Positions 24,693 to 34,077 of a DNA stretch of 64,000 nucleotides are shown here, piece by piece. A model generated the notes under the pieces. The model made no database searches. It saw only the letters and a program-made list of their open reading frames with translations, and was not told the origin of the DNA. Made by a program: the position numbers and the translations under genes. Source of the DNA: JALYGJ01 sp036558545 (lineage in GTDB: Bacteria; Chloroflexota; Limnocylindria; Limnocylindrales; CSP1-4); NCBI GenBank assembly GCA_036558545.1, contig DATBFJ010000117.1:1-64000 (forward strand), given 5' to 3'. The number at the start of each line of letters is the position of its first letter. Position 1 is the first letter of the stretch.

Positions 24693-26177
24693 ATGTCGCT
24701 TTTGCGCAGAATTGAAAGTGCCCGACCCGCATCCGAGCTGGGCGCGATCCCGGCACCCGCTTCGGGCGCACTGACCGCTCCGGCGGTGCCAGCCGCTGCA
24801 AGCTCAACCACGCTGCCGTCGGTTCCGCCGAGCTCGGCGACTACGGGCGGTGGCGCGGGCAACAACGGCCCCGCGGGCAATGGCGTTGCCACCGGCCGCA
24901 TGCTCGCCCAGGTTCCACTGCGCGAGTCTTTCCGCGACGCAAAGTTCCGGATCCAGCAACGCGTCATCCAGGATCTCGATCCAAAGCTTGACCTGACGAA
25001 CCAGGTCGAGGTTCGACGCGAGATCGAGGAGGCGTTCGGTCGCGCTCTCGACTCAGAGGGTCTCGCGCTGACCCGTGCCGAACGCACGCGCATGCTCGAG
25101 CAGATCACCGACGAAATCATCGGCCTTGGTCCTCTCGAGCCGCTGCTGCGCGACGAGAGCATCACTGAAGTCATGGTCAACGGTCCGCGCCAGGTCTACA
25201 TCGAGCGGAGCGGCAAGATCGAGCTGACCAACGTGACGTTCCAGAACGACGAGCACGCGATGCGCATCATCGACCGCATCATTGCGCCGATCGGCCGCCG
25301 CGTCGACGAGTCATCTCCAATGGTCGACGCGCGTCTAGTCGACGGTTCCCGCGTCAACGTCGTCATCCCACCGATCAGCCTTGTCGGCCCGGTCATCACG
25401 ATCCGGAAGTTCGCGGCAACGCCGCTGACTACTGACGACCTGATCCGCTTCGGCTCCGCGACACCCGAGATGTTCGACTTCCTCCGTGCGTGTGTGGAAG
25501 CGCGCCTGAACATCTTCGTCTCGGGCGGTACCGGTTCCGGAAAGACGACGATGCTCAACGTCCTGTCATCGTTCATCCCGAACGACGAACGCATCGTCAC
25601 GGTCGAAGACGCAGCTGAGCTCCAGCTGCGGCAGGAGCACGTGGTCACGCTCGAGTCGCGTCCCGCGAACATCGAGGGGAAGGGCGCGATTCCGATCCGC
25701 GAGCTCGTTCGCAATTCCCTGCGAATGCGTCCTGATCGCATCATCGTCGGCGAGTGCCGTTCGGGTGAGGCGCTCGACATGCTCCAGGCCATGAACACCG
25801 GCCACGACGGCTCGATGTCAACGGGCCACGCCAATACCCCGCGCGACATGCTCTCCCGACTGGAGACGATGGTGCTGATGGCCGGCGTAGACCTGCCTCT
25901 GCGCGCCGTTCGAGAGCAGATCGCATCTGCCGTCGACCTGATCGTCCACCAGGACCGGTTGAAGGACGGCACACGCAAGATCACGAACATCACCGAAATC
26001 CAGGGCATGGAGGGTGATGTCATCGTCCTGCAGGACGTCTTCGTCTTCGAACAGACAGGCGTCCAGGACGGCAAGGTCCAGGGCCGCCTGCGCCCGACGG
26101 GCGTCCGCCCGCGCTTCTCCGAGAAGTTCGAAGCCCACGGCATCCACCTGCCGCCACGACTCTTTGGATCGTATTGA
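24693..26177 (+). CDS. cpaF: CpaF/TadA pilus assembly ATPase
   Basis: 494 residues. A Pro/Ala/Gly-rich disordered N-terminus (~70 residues) precedes the type II/IV secretion ATPase. Landmarks: MVNGPRQVYIERSGKI, Walker A SGGTGSGKTTML at 278-286, VEDAAELQL, and IIVGECRSGEALDMLQAMNTGHDGS with the His box STGHANTPRDML. Family role: hexameric motor driving pilus extension (and possibly retraction). AGGAGGG 12 bases before the ATG is a strong ribosome-binding site. It is followed at 5 bases by tadB. Confidence 0.96.
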   Translation: MSLLRRIESARPASELGAIPAPASGALTAPAVPAAASSTTLPSVPPSSATTGGGAGNNGPAGNGVATGRMLAQVPLRESFRDAKFRIQQRVIQDLDPKLDLTNQVEVRREIEEAFGRALDSEGLALTRAERTRMLEQITDEIIGLGPLEPLLRDESITEVMVNGPRQVYIERSGKIELTNVTFQNDEHAMRIIDRIIAPIGRRVDESSPMVDARLVDGSRVNVVIPPISLVGPVITIRKFAATPLTTDDLIRFGSATPEMFDFLRACVEARLNIFVSGGTGSGKTTMLNVLSSFIPNDERIVTVEDAAELQLRQEHVVTLESRPANIEGKGAIPIRELVRNSLRMRPDRIIVGECRSGEALDMLQAMNTGHDGSMSTGHANTPRDMLSRLETMVLMAGVDLPLRAVREQIASAVDLIVHQDRLKDGTRKITNITEIQGMEGDVIVLQDVFVFEQTGVQDGKVQGRLRPTGVRPRFSEKFEAHGIHLPPRLFGSY

Positions 26178-26181
26178 AGCC

Positions 26182-27171
26182 ATGACGATCATCGTGGCCG
26201 CGATTGCGGCAGTAGGCATCCTGCTCGTGTTCCTGAGCCTGGCCAGCGGGTCCGACGTCAACGCGCGCCTCGAACGCTACGCGGCCGCTGCACCAGGCGA
26301 CAAGAAACAGGAACGAAAGGACTTTGGCGAGCGCTGGGCAACCTCTGCGGCTCTCAAGAGCCTCAACAAGGTTGTCGAGAAGCGCGACTTTGGTAGCAAC
26401 CTCGCACGCGAACTCGCTCGGGCCGACCTTGCGCTGAAACCAAGCGAGTTCCTCGCGATCCGTTTCGCCGGCACCGTCGGCGTACCGCTGATCATGATCG
26501 TGCTCAGCCCGATCATTTCGCTCCTGAGCAGCCCAATCCTTTGGCTCGTGGGCGCCGTCGCGGGCTACTGGCTTCCCGGCTTCTGGCTCAATCGGCGCAA
26601 GTCCAAGCGACTCAAGGCGTTCAACAACGGCCTGGCTGACACCATTACCTTGCTGGCCAACAGCCTGCGCGCCGGCTCTTCGTTCCTGCAGTCAGTCGAG
26701 ATGGTCTGCCGCGAGGCGGACCCGCCCATCTCGACCGAGTTCACCCGCGTCATTCGCGAGGTCAACCTTGGTCTGCCGCTCGACGACGCTCTTTCGAACC
26801 TGAGTCGTCGCGTCAAGTCGGAAGACCTCGAGTTGATGGTCACTGCCATCGCCATCCAGCACCAGGTGGGCGGCAACCTTGCCGAGATCCTCGACACGAT
26901 CGCTTTCACGATCCGCGAGCGAGTTCGCATCAAGGGCGAGATCAAGACCCTGACTGCTCAGCAGCGAATGTCGGGCTACGTCGTGGGATTCCTGCCTATC
27001 GCGCTGGTGCTCGTGATGCAGGTCATTGCGCCTTCATTCATGGCGCCTATGTTCCAGCAACCACCGTCAATGCTCGGCCTTCCACTGGGCCTGTTCATCC
27101 TTGGCCTGGGCGGCGTCATGATGGGGATCGGTTTCATCCTCATCCGCCGCATCGTCGACATCGAGGTCTGA
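26182..27171 (+). CDS. tadB: TadB inner-membrane pilus platform protein
   Basis: 329 residues from ATG 26182; the frame is open back to 26014 but that part shadows cpaF. It has an N-terminal TM, a central TM pair (FAGTVGVPLIMIVLSPIISLL and following), then the T2SSF domain (LADTITLLANSLRAGSSFLQ, HQVGGNLAEILDTIAFTIRER) and C-terminal TM helices. Family role: with TadC it forms the membrane platform on which the CpaF ATPase acts. The gene is 4 bases from tadC. Confidence 0.93.
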   Translation: MTIIVAAIAAVGILLVFLSLASGSDVNARLERYAAAAPGDKKQERKDFGERWATSAALKSLNKVVEKRDFGSNLARELARADLALKPSEFLAIRFAGTVGVPLIMIVLSPIISLLSSPILWLVGAVAGYWLPGFWLNRRKSKRLKAFNNGLADTITLLANSLRAGSSFLQSVEMVCREADPPISTEFTRVIREVNLGLPLDDALSNLSRRVKSEDLELMVTAIAIQHQVGGNLAEILDTIAFTIRERVRIKGEIKTLTAQQRMSGYVVGFLPIALVLVMQVIAPSFMAPMFQQPPSMLGLPLGLFILGLGGVMMGIGFILIRRIVDIEV

Positions 27172-27175
27172 ATCC

Positions 27176-28099
27176 GTGATTGCTTTAGCGATGGCCGCGC
27201 TCGCCGGCGTCGGCGTCCTGCTCGTCTTCTATGCCATGGCCGGTTCGCGGCCAATGGACCCCGTCCAGGCGCGCCTGTCGCAGCTGGGCTCGATGCAGGC
27301 TCGGACGCTCGAAGAGATCGAGTTGCAGCAGCCACTCTTCGAGCGAACCCTGCGCCCAATGGCGCGGCGTCTGTCCGGAGTCGCCCGGCGCTTCGCAAGC
27401 CCGACCAAGGTCAGCAAGACCGAGCAACGTCTGCTGATGGCCGGCAACCCGGGCGAGCTGCGCAGCATCGAATTCCTGGGCATGAAGTTCGTGGTGGCCG
27501 GGCTGGTCGGCGGCGGTGTCTTCGTGTTCTTTGCGCTGGTCGTGCGCAATCCGGCGTTCGGCTTCCTGGGCGGCATCGCCCTCGGTGGCCTGGGCTTCAT
27601 GGCACCCGAGATCTGGCTCAGCCGTCGCATCAAGAAGCGCCAGAAGGCAATCCTGATGGCCGTGCCCGACAGCCTCGACCTGCTCACCATTTCGGTCAAG
27701 GCGGGACTTTCATTCGACGGTGCGCTGGCGAAGGTGGTCGAGAAGACCACGGGACCTCTCGCCGACGAATTCAAGCGGGCACTGGCTGAGATCCGAGTGG
27801 GCAAAGCACGGCGCGATGCGTTGAGCGACGTCCGCATGCGAACGGACGTGCCCGCCCTGTCGAACTTCATCGCGGCAATCATCCAGGCCGAGCAGCTCGG
27901 CGTGCCGATCGCAAAGGTCCTCCAGGTTCAATCAGAACAGCTGCGCATCGAGCGTCGCCAACGCGCGGAGGAGATGGCCGCGAAGGCACCGATCAAGATG
28001 CTCTTCCCGCTCGTGGGCTGCATCTTTCCATCGATGTTCATCGTCATCCTTGGCCCGGCGATCATCCTGATCATGCTGAACTTGGGCAGCGGCACGTAG
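27176..28099 (+). CDS. tadC: TadC inner-membrane pilus platform protein
   Basis: 307 residues, GTG start. N-terminal TM, paired TM (FVVAGLVGGGVFVFFALVV, GFLGGIALGGLGFMAPEIWL), then the T2SSF domain with VPDSLDLLTISVKAGLSFDGAL and QAEQLGVPIAKVLQVQSEQLR, and C-terminal TM segments. It is the last recognisable pilus gene of the locus. No prepilin peptidase, TadE/F minor pilin or secretin gene is present in this window, so those must be elsewhere or absent. Confidence 0.93.
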   Translation: MIALAMAALAGVGVLLVFYAMAGSRPMDPVQARLSQLGSMQARTLEEIELQQPLFERTLRPMARRLSGVARRFASPTKVSKTEQRLLMAGNPGELRSIEFLGMKFVVAGLVGGGVFVFFALVVRNPAFGFLGGIALGGLGFMAPEIWLSRRIKKRQKAILMAVPDSLDLLTISVKAGLSFDGALAKVVEKTTGPLADEFKRALAEIRVGKARRDALSDVRMRTDVPALSNFIAAIIQAEQLGVPIAKVLQVQSEQLRIERRQRAEEMAAKAPIKMLFPLVGCIFPSMFIVILGPAIILIMLNLGSGT

Positions 28100-28167
28100 T
28101 CGCTGACGCCATACTCGCGTCCTTGGGGTAGATACGTTCCGGCGACTTGATTGAGGGAGGCGCCGCC

Positions 28168-30624
28168 ATGATCACGGCGCTTCTTTCGCTCGGCGTCTTT
28201 GCCTCGATACCCTTCACCGGCAGGGTCGCTCTGGCGCGGCTCGGTCCCGACATTCCAGCGGTGGCTCGACCATCGCTATGGGTCGCCGCGGGAGCGGCGC
28301 TGTGGTCGATTCCGCTCCTGACCCTGGTCATCTTGGGTGAATATCAGCCGGAATCTCTCGGCGCGCTGGGGTGGCTTCTGGTCGCTGGGCTGCTCGTCAC
28401 GTGGATACGTCGCCGCAATGGCTCTCGGCCGCGTGCTCCGCAGCTGAGCAAGTGGGACTGGCTGGTCGTCGCGGGCGTCATCGTGGCCGCCGTGTTGGGA
28501 GGGATTTTCCCATCGGACCCCTTTGCCAGCGGCGCCGACATGAACACGTATGCCAGCCACGCCATCTACATCGCGCATCACGGCGGCCTGGGCATCGCAA
28601 ACCCGTGGCCACCCGGTGACGCCCCGCCGGCCGGCTTCACGGGTTATCCGGGCGTCTATTTCACGAATGGATCGCTGACCGTCCAGTTCGCGCACCTGTT
28701 TCCGGCTTGGCTGGCACAAGCGTTCTCAGTCGGTGGCTTTGATGCCCTCGTGAGGCTCAACCTGATCATCTGCGTTTTCGCGCTGCTGGCGATATACGGC
28801 CTGGCGAAGCGCCTCCTGTCCTCCAACTACGCGGCGATTGCCGTTCTCTTTCTCGCATTCAATCCCGCGCAGATGTGGGTCGCTCGGCAGGCGCTTACTG
28901 AGATCCCGGCACAGCTCTTCGTCTGGTCCGGGCTCCTGCTTCTGCTGCACTACCTCGATGGCGGACCGCGCCACTTCGCGCTTTGGGCGGGAGCGCTTCT
29001 GGGTGCGTCAGCCTTCATCCGGATAGATGCGTTTCTGCTGATCCCTTTCTTACTGCTCGGGCACGCACTCTGGAACGTGGCGACGGGCCGTTACGTCGAC
29101 CGACCGAGTTGGCGACCCATCTACCTGAGTTCGATGCCCTTGTTCGGGGTGGCCTTCGCAACTTATGTTCTGTTCAGCAGGCCATATCTCGACAGTCTGC
29201 TGACCCAGGTCCTGATGATCGCTGCACTGACGGTCGTCTCAGTGGTTGTGCTGGGACTGACCCGATCCAAGCGCGTCGTGCAGGTGGGCGAGTCTCTCCT
29301 GAACAATCGGACGTTTGTCTTTGGCGCGCTCGGACTGCTCGCGGTCATCACTTTCTATGCCTACTTCATCCGCCCGATCCTGCCTCCATTCGCGATCGTC
29401 GATGTTCCCGGTGCAGCGTTCGACGGCCAGCGCAGCTACATCGAAGACTCCCTGGCAAACCTCGGGCGCTACCTGACGCCTGGCGTCGTGTGGGCAGCTC
29501 TGCTCGGGTGGTCGCTCGTATTCCTCGGGGTTTGTCGTCGCCACAAGGTGCAGGCGAGCGCCGTACCCCTCCTGGTTGTCCTCATGGGCATCGCGGCGAT
29601 CTACATCTGGAAGCAGTCGGTATTCCCCGATCACTTCTGGGCGATACGGCGGTACGTTCCAGAGATCATTCCGGGAATGGTTGTGTTTGCCGCGGTCGGC
29701 GCAGCGTGGTTGCTTGGACGACTGTCCATGCCTGGCCGCCGGCTCGCGGTCGTCGCCATCCTTCCGCTGTTGGCGGCCTGGACGATCTACATAGGTGCCC
29801 CTATGTACGTGACCCCCGAACGCGCAGGCTCGTACGCTGCAATGGACACATTCGCCGGCGAAGTGCCATCTGGAAATTTGGCGATAGCGCCGGACGGCGA
29901 CTATGAGGCGCTGCACTATTGGATGCCGCTCCTGCTCGCCTTTGATCGGCCGATCATCCCCCTTGATGCCAGCGACGACACGGCCCGTGGCAGCGCTGTT
30001 GCGCTCGTGTCCGCAGCGAGCGAGAACAGTCCGGTCACGATCGTGACTGCAGCGTATGACTACCGGATGGATGCCGTGGTCGGGCAGGTCGTGAGCACGG
30101 TGGACTGGTCGAGTCCCGTCATGGCCGAGACGACCAATCCCGTCCCCAGAACTGTTCTTGAACAGGACAACAAGTTGGTCGTCATCCGGGCCACCGGCCT
30201 GAACACCATCGGCGTTCCCTTTGGCGGCTCTCCGCAATGGGTTGCTCCTGGCGTCGGCTTTCACCCGGCTCAACTGGTCGACGGACGACCTCTGCGCTGG
30301 ACAACCGGCGATGCTTTCCTTGCGATTCCCGTCGAGGGCAGCGCGGCGGCCAGCCGTCTGAGCGTCTCGATCGCTGACACCGGGCCCGATGGTGGGCCTC
30401 TCCGGATCACCGTCAATGGTTCCACCATTTTTGATGGCGTCGTCGCGCCCGGACCCTGGTCAAGTGACTTCTCCCTCGCGGGATTGCCAGGCCTCGAGGT
30501 GGGTTCCACGGCGAACGTAGAGATCAGTAGTGGGACGTTCCAGGGCGATCCTGTCGACGGCACAGACAGGGAGAACACGTTCGGCGTGCAGGTCGACACG
30601 GTGATGCTGCAGGCCGGCCAATGA
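28168..30624 (+). CDS. Large membrane glycosyltransferase-like protein
   Basis: 818 residues from ATG 28168 (GGGAGG nine bases upstream; the frame opens at TTG 28147). About 12-13 TM segments occupy residues 1-560. The first large loop contains SDPFASGADMNTYASHAIYIAHHGGL and GYPGVYFTNGS, and the body includes QALTEIPAQLFVWSG and FIRIDAFLLIPF, in the layout of GT39/GT83-like sugar transferases. The C-terminal ~230 residues form a soluble domain of apparent beta character. Family assignment is tentative. The stop overlaps the flippase start by four bases. Confidence 0.7.
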   Translation: MITALLSLGVFASIPFTGRVALARLGPDIPAVARPSLWVAAGAALWSIPLLTLVILGEYQPESLGALGWLLVAGLLVTWIRRRNGSRPRAPQLSKWDWLVVAGVIVAAVLGGIFPSDPFASGADMNTYASHAIYIAHHGGLGIANPWPPGDAPPAGFTGYPGVYFTNGSLTVQFAHLFPAWLAQAFSVGGFDALVRLNLIICVFALLAIYGLAKRLLSSNYAAIAVLFLAFNPAQMWVARQALTEIPAQLFVWSGLLLLLHYLDGGPRHFALWAGALLGASAFIRIDAFLLIPFLLLGHALWNVATGRYVDRPSWRPIYLSSMPLFGVAFATYVLFSRPYLDSLLTQVLMIAALTVVSVVVLGLTRSKRVVQVGESLLNNRTFVFGALGLLAVITFYAYFIRPILPPFAIVDVPGAAFDGQRSYIEDSLANLGRYLTPGVVWAALLGWSLVFLGVCRRHKVQASAVPLLVVLMGIAAIYIWKQSVFPDHFWAIRRYVPEIIPGMVVFAAVGAAWLLGRLSMPGRRLAVVAILPLLAAWTIYIGAPMYVTPERAGSYAAMDTFAGEVPSGNLAIAPDGDYEALHYWMPLLLAFDRPIIPLDASDDTARGSAVALVSAASENSPVTIVTAAYDYRMDAVVGQVVSTVDWSSPVMAETTNPVPRTVLEQDNKLVVIRATGLNTIGVPFGGSPQWVAPGVGFHPAQLVDGRPLRWTTGDAFLAIPVEGSAAASRLSVSIADTGPDGGPLRITVNGSTIFDGVVAPGPWSSDFSLAGLPGLEVGSTANVEISSGTFQGDPVDGTDRENTFGVQVDTVMLQAGQ

Positions 30625-31607
30625 GTGAATCGTCAACTGGCGCAACGGTCGGCAAGGCGCGCTGGCAGCGTGTGGTCGTACCGCTGATTTTTTATGGACT
30701 CCTTCTCGTCTTCATCGCGACCGCGATCCTCACGATCGACTGGTCGGAGCTGGAGGGACTCGAGATCTCGTGGACGCCGTTGATCCTGGCGACCGTCATG
30801 AGCGTCCTTTACCGCTATCTCGGCGTCTTCATCTGGTTGCGGCTGCTTCGTCGTCTCGGCGGCACTGGTTTGCGCGGGCACTATGCCGAATTGACCTACA
30901 TCTACGCCAAGTCATGGCTGGGCAGATACATCCCCGGCACGGCAACCTGGATCCTGGGCAAGATCTACTTTGCGGGCCGTCACGGTGTGCCCCGATCAAA
31001 GCTCGCCGTGAGTGGCCTGCTCGAGGGCGCCCTGCAGATCGTCGCGACGCTGATCGTCGGAACCACGCTCGTCCTGCTGGACAGCAGGGCGGACGCCATA
31101 GCGCCCTGGCTGCGGTGGACGATGATCGCGGCGCTCGTTGGGAGTGTTGCGGTGCTGATTCCGCCGGTGTTTCACCGTCTTCTTGCGCTTGCTTTTCGCG
31201 TTCTCCGGCGTTCGGCGCCAGACCCGTCGATTTTTCCCACCTGGAGCACAGTTCTCGAGGCCACCGGGCTTTACGTTCTCGGCGCACTGCTGGCAGGCAC
31301 GAGCTACTACTTTGTCGCGGTGTCGGTCTATCCGGACCTTCCGCCCACCGACGCGCTCTACGTCATTGGTGCCGTGAGCGTGGCAGCGGCAATCAGCCTG
31401 CTTGCTTTTTTTGCTCCTGGGGGATTGGGCGTACGAGAACTGACCCTTGGACTGCTTCTCGCACCATTGATGCCATCAGCGGTGGTCGTGGTCCTGGTCG
31501 TGCTGTTGCGTGTCTGGAGCATCGCTGTGGACATTCTGTTTTTTGCCATCTCCCGGCTGGCAACGCGGCCGCGCCGACCCGGCGCGATAGCGGCCGATGC
31601 GACGTGA
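30621..31607 (+). CDS. YbhN/UPF0104-family lipid flippase-like protein
   Basis: 328 residues, about eight TM segments. It matches the lysylphosphatidylglycerol-synthase TM (UPF0104) family: YRYLGVFIWLRLLRRLGG, then YAKSWLGRYIPGTATWILGK, then LLAFFAPGGLGVRELTLGLLL. The catalytic LPG-synthase domain is absent, so a lipid or lipid-linked-sugar transport role fits better. It overlaps the gene before (ATGA) and after (GTGA), so it is part of a coupled glycan operon. A second member of the family lies at 40338. Confidence 0.85.
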   Translation: MSESSTGATVGKARWQRVVVPLIFYGLLLVFIATAILTIDWSELEGLEISWTPLILATVMSVLYRYLGVFIWLRLLRRLGGTGLRGHYAELTYIYAKSWLGRYIPGTATWILGKIYFAGRHGVPRSKLAVSGLLEGALQIVATLIVGTTLVLLDSRADAIAPWLRWTMIAALVGSVAVLIPPVFHRLLALAFRVLRRSAPDPSIFPTWSTVLEATGLYVLGALLAGTSYYFVAVSVYPDLPPTDALYVIGAVSVAAAISLLAFFAPGGLGVRELTLGLLLAPLMPSAVVVVLVVLLRVWSIAVDILFFAISRLATRPRRPGAIAADAT

Positions 31608-32872
31608 CCGGTGCGTTCCGGGTCGTCGTCGTCGCGTCCACTTTTCCGGCAGGAGCGGACGACACCGTTCCACCCTTTGTGCGTGACCAAGTGGTCGCAC
31701 TCAAAAATGCGCGGCCTGATTGGCAGTTCACGGTCCTGGCTCCGCACGACGCCCGGAGCGCGACGGTGAATCGAACTGAGCACGGGGAATTCACGGAGGT
31801 TCGCTTCAACTACTTTCGGCCGCGCCGATGGCAGTCCCTGGCGGGCCACGGAATCATGCCAACGATTCGGCGAAACCCGGCGCAGGTGCTCGCCATCCCC
31901 GGACTTTGCTGGGGGGAGTACCGCGCTCTGCGCAATCTCGTCGCGCAGGAGCGGCCCGATGTCATCTACGCACACTGGTTCACACCTCAAGCCGTGACGT
32001 CCTGGGCCGTGTCGCGTCGAACAAGGGTGCCATTTGTGTTTACGACGCACGCATCCGATGTGGCCGTTTGGCGCCGACTCCGGGCCGTTGGCCGAGCGAT
32101 CGTTTCGCGGGTGACGCGGCGAGCCGTGGGCTTCACTGCGGTCAGCCAGGCATCGCTCGACCGTATGCGCCCGTTCTTCGACGTTGCGGCCTGGAACAAG
32201 CTCCAGCAGCGTGCTCAAGTCATCCCGATGGGTGTGGATCTTCCCAGGGTGAAAGTCAGCGCCGTAGGCACGAATGATCTCTACCCTGGTCGCCGAGTCA
32301 TCCTTTTCATGGGCCGTCTGACGCACAAGAAAGGCCTCCCATACCTCCTCGACGCATTCGCGGCCGTGCGAGCGGAGGCGGCCGACGTCCATCTCGTCGT
32401 TGCCGGCGACGGGCCACAGCGAACAGAGCTGCAGGAACAGGCGGCTCGGCTCGGCGTAGAGGATGCCGTCGACTTCGTTGGTTTCGTCTCTGGCACAAGG
32501 AAGGACGATTTCTACCGCCGCGCGGACATTTGCGTGCTGCCCTCCGTCGTCGCGTCCGACGGCGACGCCGAGGGGATGCCGGTCGTCCTTCTGGAATCGC
32601 TCGCGTACGGCAAGCCAACGATAGCAACGGACGCCACCAACGCGGCTGAAATCGTCACGGACGGCACGGACGCGATCGTGTGCCGCGCAGGAGACAGTGC
32701 GGCACTGGGCAACGCCTTACGCGATGTGTTGTCCTGGGACGATGAGCGAAGGTCGGCGATGAGCGCAAAGGCGCGTGCGACGGCAGAGGCATTCAGTTGG
32801 CCTCTCATCGCGGAGCGGACTGCGGCCTTTTTACTAGATCCAATCGCTGAGCAGTGCGCGTCCTCATCCTGA
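31604..32872 (+). CDS. GT4-family glycosyltransferase
   Basis: 422 residues from GTG 31604, which overlaps the flippase stop as GTGA; the frame is open far upstream only because it shadows the flippase gene. GT-B motifs: VVVVASTFPAGADDTVPPFV, then DVIYAHWFTPQAVTSWAVS, then ILFMGRLTHKKGLPYLLDAF, then LVVAGDGPQR, then the donor site EGMPVVLLESLAYGKPTIATD. It is followed by an 18-base overlap into the pyruvyltransferase gene. Likely role: building a surface polysaccharide repeat unit from nucleotide sugars. Confidence 0.92.
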   Translation: MTGAFRVVVVASTFPAGADDTVPPFVRDQVVALKNARPDWQFTVLAPHDARSATVNRTEHGEFTEVRFNYFRPRRWQSLAGHGIMPTIRRNPAQVLAIPGLCWGEYRALRNLVAQERPDVIYAHWFTPQAVTSWAVSRRTRVPFVFTTHASDVAVWRRLRAVGRAIVSRVTRRAVGFTAVSQASLDRMRPFFDVAAWNKLQQRAQVIPMGVDLPRVKVSAVGTNDLYPGRRVILFMGRLTHKKGLPYLLDAFAAVRAEAADVHLVVAGDGPQRTELQEQAARLGVEDAVDFVGFVSGTRKDDFYRRADICVLPSVVASDGDAEGMPVVLLESLAYGKPTIATDATNAAEIVTDGTDAIVCRAGDSAALGNALRDVLSWDDERRSAMSAKARATAEAFSWPLIAERTAAFLLDPIAEQCASSS

Positions 32873-34065
32873 ACAGCGACTCGCCCACGAATCGGGGCGA
32901 CCGCGCAATTCTCAGTGGCCTGATCGAGGTCGTGCGCATGTGCTGGCCAGAAGCCCAGATCAGCGCACTTTCTCAGTTCGCGAAGCGCGATCGGCGCTGG
33001 TTTGGAATCCCTTTTCTTGCGCAATCCCCACTGAGCGTGAGCCCGTTCGACTACTTGCGCCTGCTTCGACGCGTCCGCCAGGCCGACATCGTCCTATGGG
33101 GTGGCGGCGAGTTTCTGAAGGATTACACGAACCGCCTGGGCCTCGTTTACTGGGCACTCAAGATGACCGGGTTGCGGCTCGCGAATCGCCAGATCTATGG
33201 CGCTTTCCAGGGGATTGGGCCGACTGATGCCTCGAGCAGTCGACGCATGGTCGCATTCACGGTCAATCGCACGAGCGGCTTCATAACTCGCGACGTCGAG
33301 TCGGCCGACAAGCTGCGCGAGTGGGGGACGCGGATACCGGTCACGGCCTCATTCGATCCGGCGGTGATGGCCCCGGTCGCGGCATGGTCGGACGCTCTGA
33401 GTGAACGTGTTCAGGAGGCTCTGGGTGTCGATTCGGCGTTCATCGACGGTGCGGTCGGAGTCGGAATGCGCAGGTGGTTCCACTATCGGCGCGGCGGCTG
33501 GCTGCCGTACCGACTGCGTGGAAGCAAGGAGGAGCCGGCGGACTTCCGTTTGTATCGCGAACAGATCGTGAAACTCGTCGATCGCATCTGCGAGGATCCC
33601 GCTGCGAGGATTCTGTTCGTCCCCATGCACATGGCGGTGTCGGAAGGGGACGACTCGTTTGCGCGCGAAATCGTTGCGCGCATGCGTAATCCCGAACGTG
33701 CGCGCGTGCTTGACAGCGACGTCTTCTCGCCTGCCGAGCTTTCCGCGATCATCGGCCGTTGCCGGTACATGATCGCAACGCGACTCCACTCGGCGATACT
33801 CGCCGCCTGCGCTCGTGTGCCTGCGATAGCTCTCTATTACGTCCCCAAAGCTCGGCTGTTCTACGAGCAACTGAACCTGACAGAGTTGTCACTGCCGATC
33901 GAGGTCATGTTGGACGTGCAGGGCACAGACGAGGTTTGGCGGCGAATCGAGCGAGTGCAGGCCGATCGCGACGCGATCGTCGCCACGATCGACCGGCAAA
34001 TGAGAGATATGACGGAACGCATCGTTGCGGATGCGCGGAGGGCCTGGCCCAATACGAGCGCCTGA
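32854..34065 (+). CDS. Polysaccharide pyruvyl transferase family protein (CsaB-like)
   Basis: 403 residues, GTG start within the end of the GT4 gene. N-terminal LILNSDSPTNRGDRAILSGL, then DIVLWGGGEFLKDY, GAFQGIGP, and the C-terminal RYMIATRLHSAILAACARVPAIAL motif of PF04230. Family role: ketal pyruvylation of polysaccharides, using PEP. In the CsaB case this creates the anchor for SLH-domain proteins on the wall. Which glycan is modified here is unknown. It ends 12 bases from the convergent methyltransferase gene. Confidence 0.85.
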   Translation: MRVLILNSDSPTNRGDRAILSGLIEVVRMCWPEAQISALSQFAKRDRRWFGIPFLAQSPLSVSPFDYLRLLRRVRQADIVLWGGGEFLKDYTNRLGLVYWALKMTGLRLANRQIYGAFQGIGPTDASSSRRMVAFTVNRTSGFITRDVESADKLREWGTRIPVTASFDPAVMAPVAAWSDALSERVQEALGVDSAFIDGAVGVGMRRWFHYRRGGWLPYRLRGSKEEPADFRLYREQIVKLVDRICEDPAARILFVPMHMAVSEGDDSFAREIVARMRNPERARVLDSDVFSPAELSAIIGRCRYMIATRLHSAILAACARVPAIALYYVPKARLFYEQLNLTELSLPIEVMLDVQGTDEVWRRIERVQADRDAIVATIDRQMRDMTERIVADARRAWPNTSA

Positions 34066-34077
34066 TCGGTCCGACTG

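Noticed and set aside
26014..26181. 56-residue extension of tadB into cpaF
   Set aside because: Ser/Arg-rich shadow translation of cpaF; tadB homologues start at the first TM, ATG 26182.
30770..31603. 278-residue N-terminal extension of the GT4 gene
   Set aside because: It shadows the flippase; GTG 31604 overlaps the flippase stop and is followed directly by the GT4 core.
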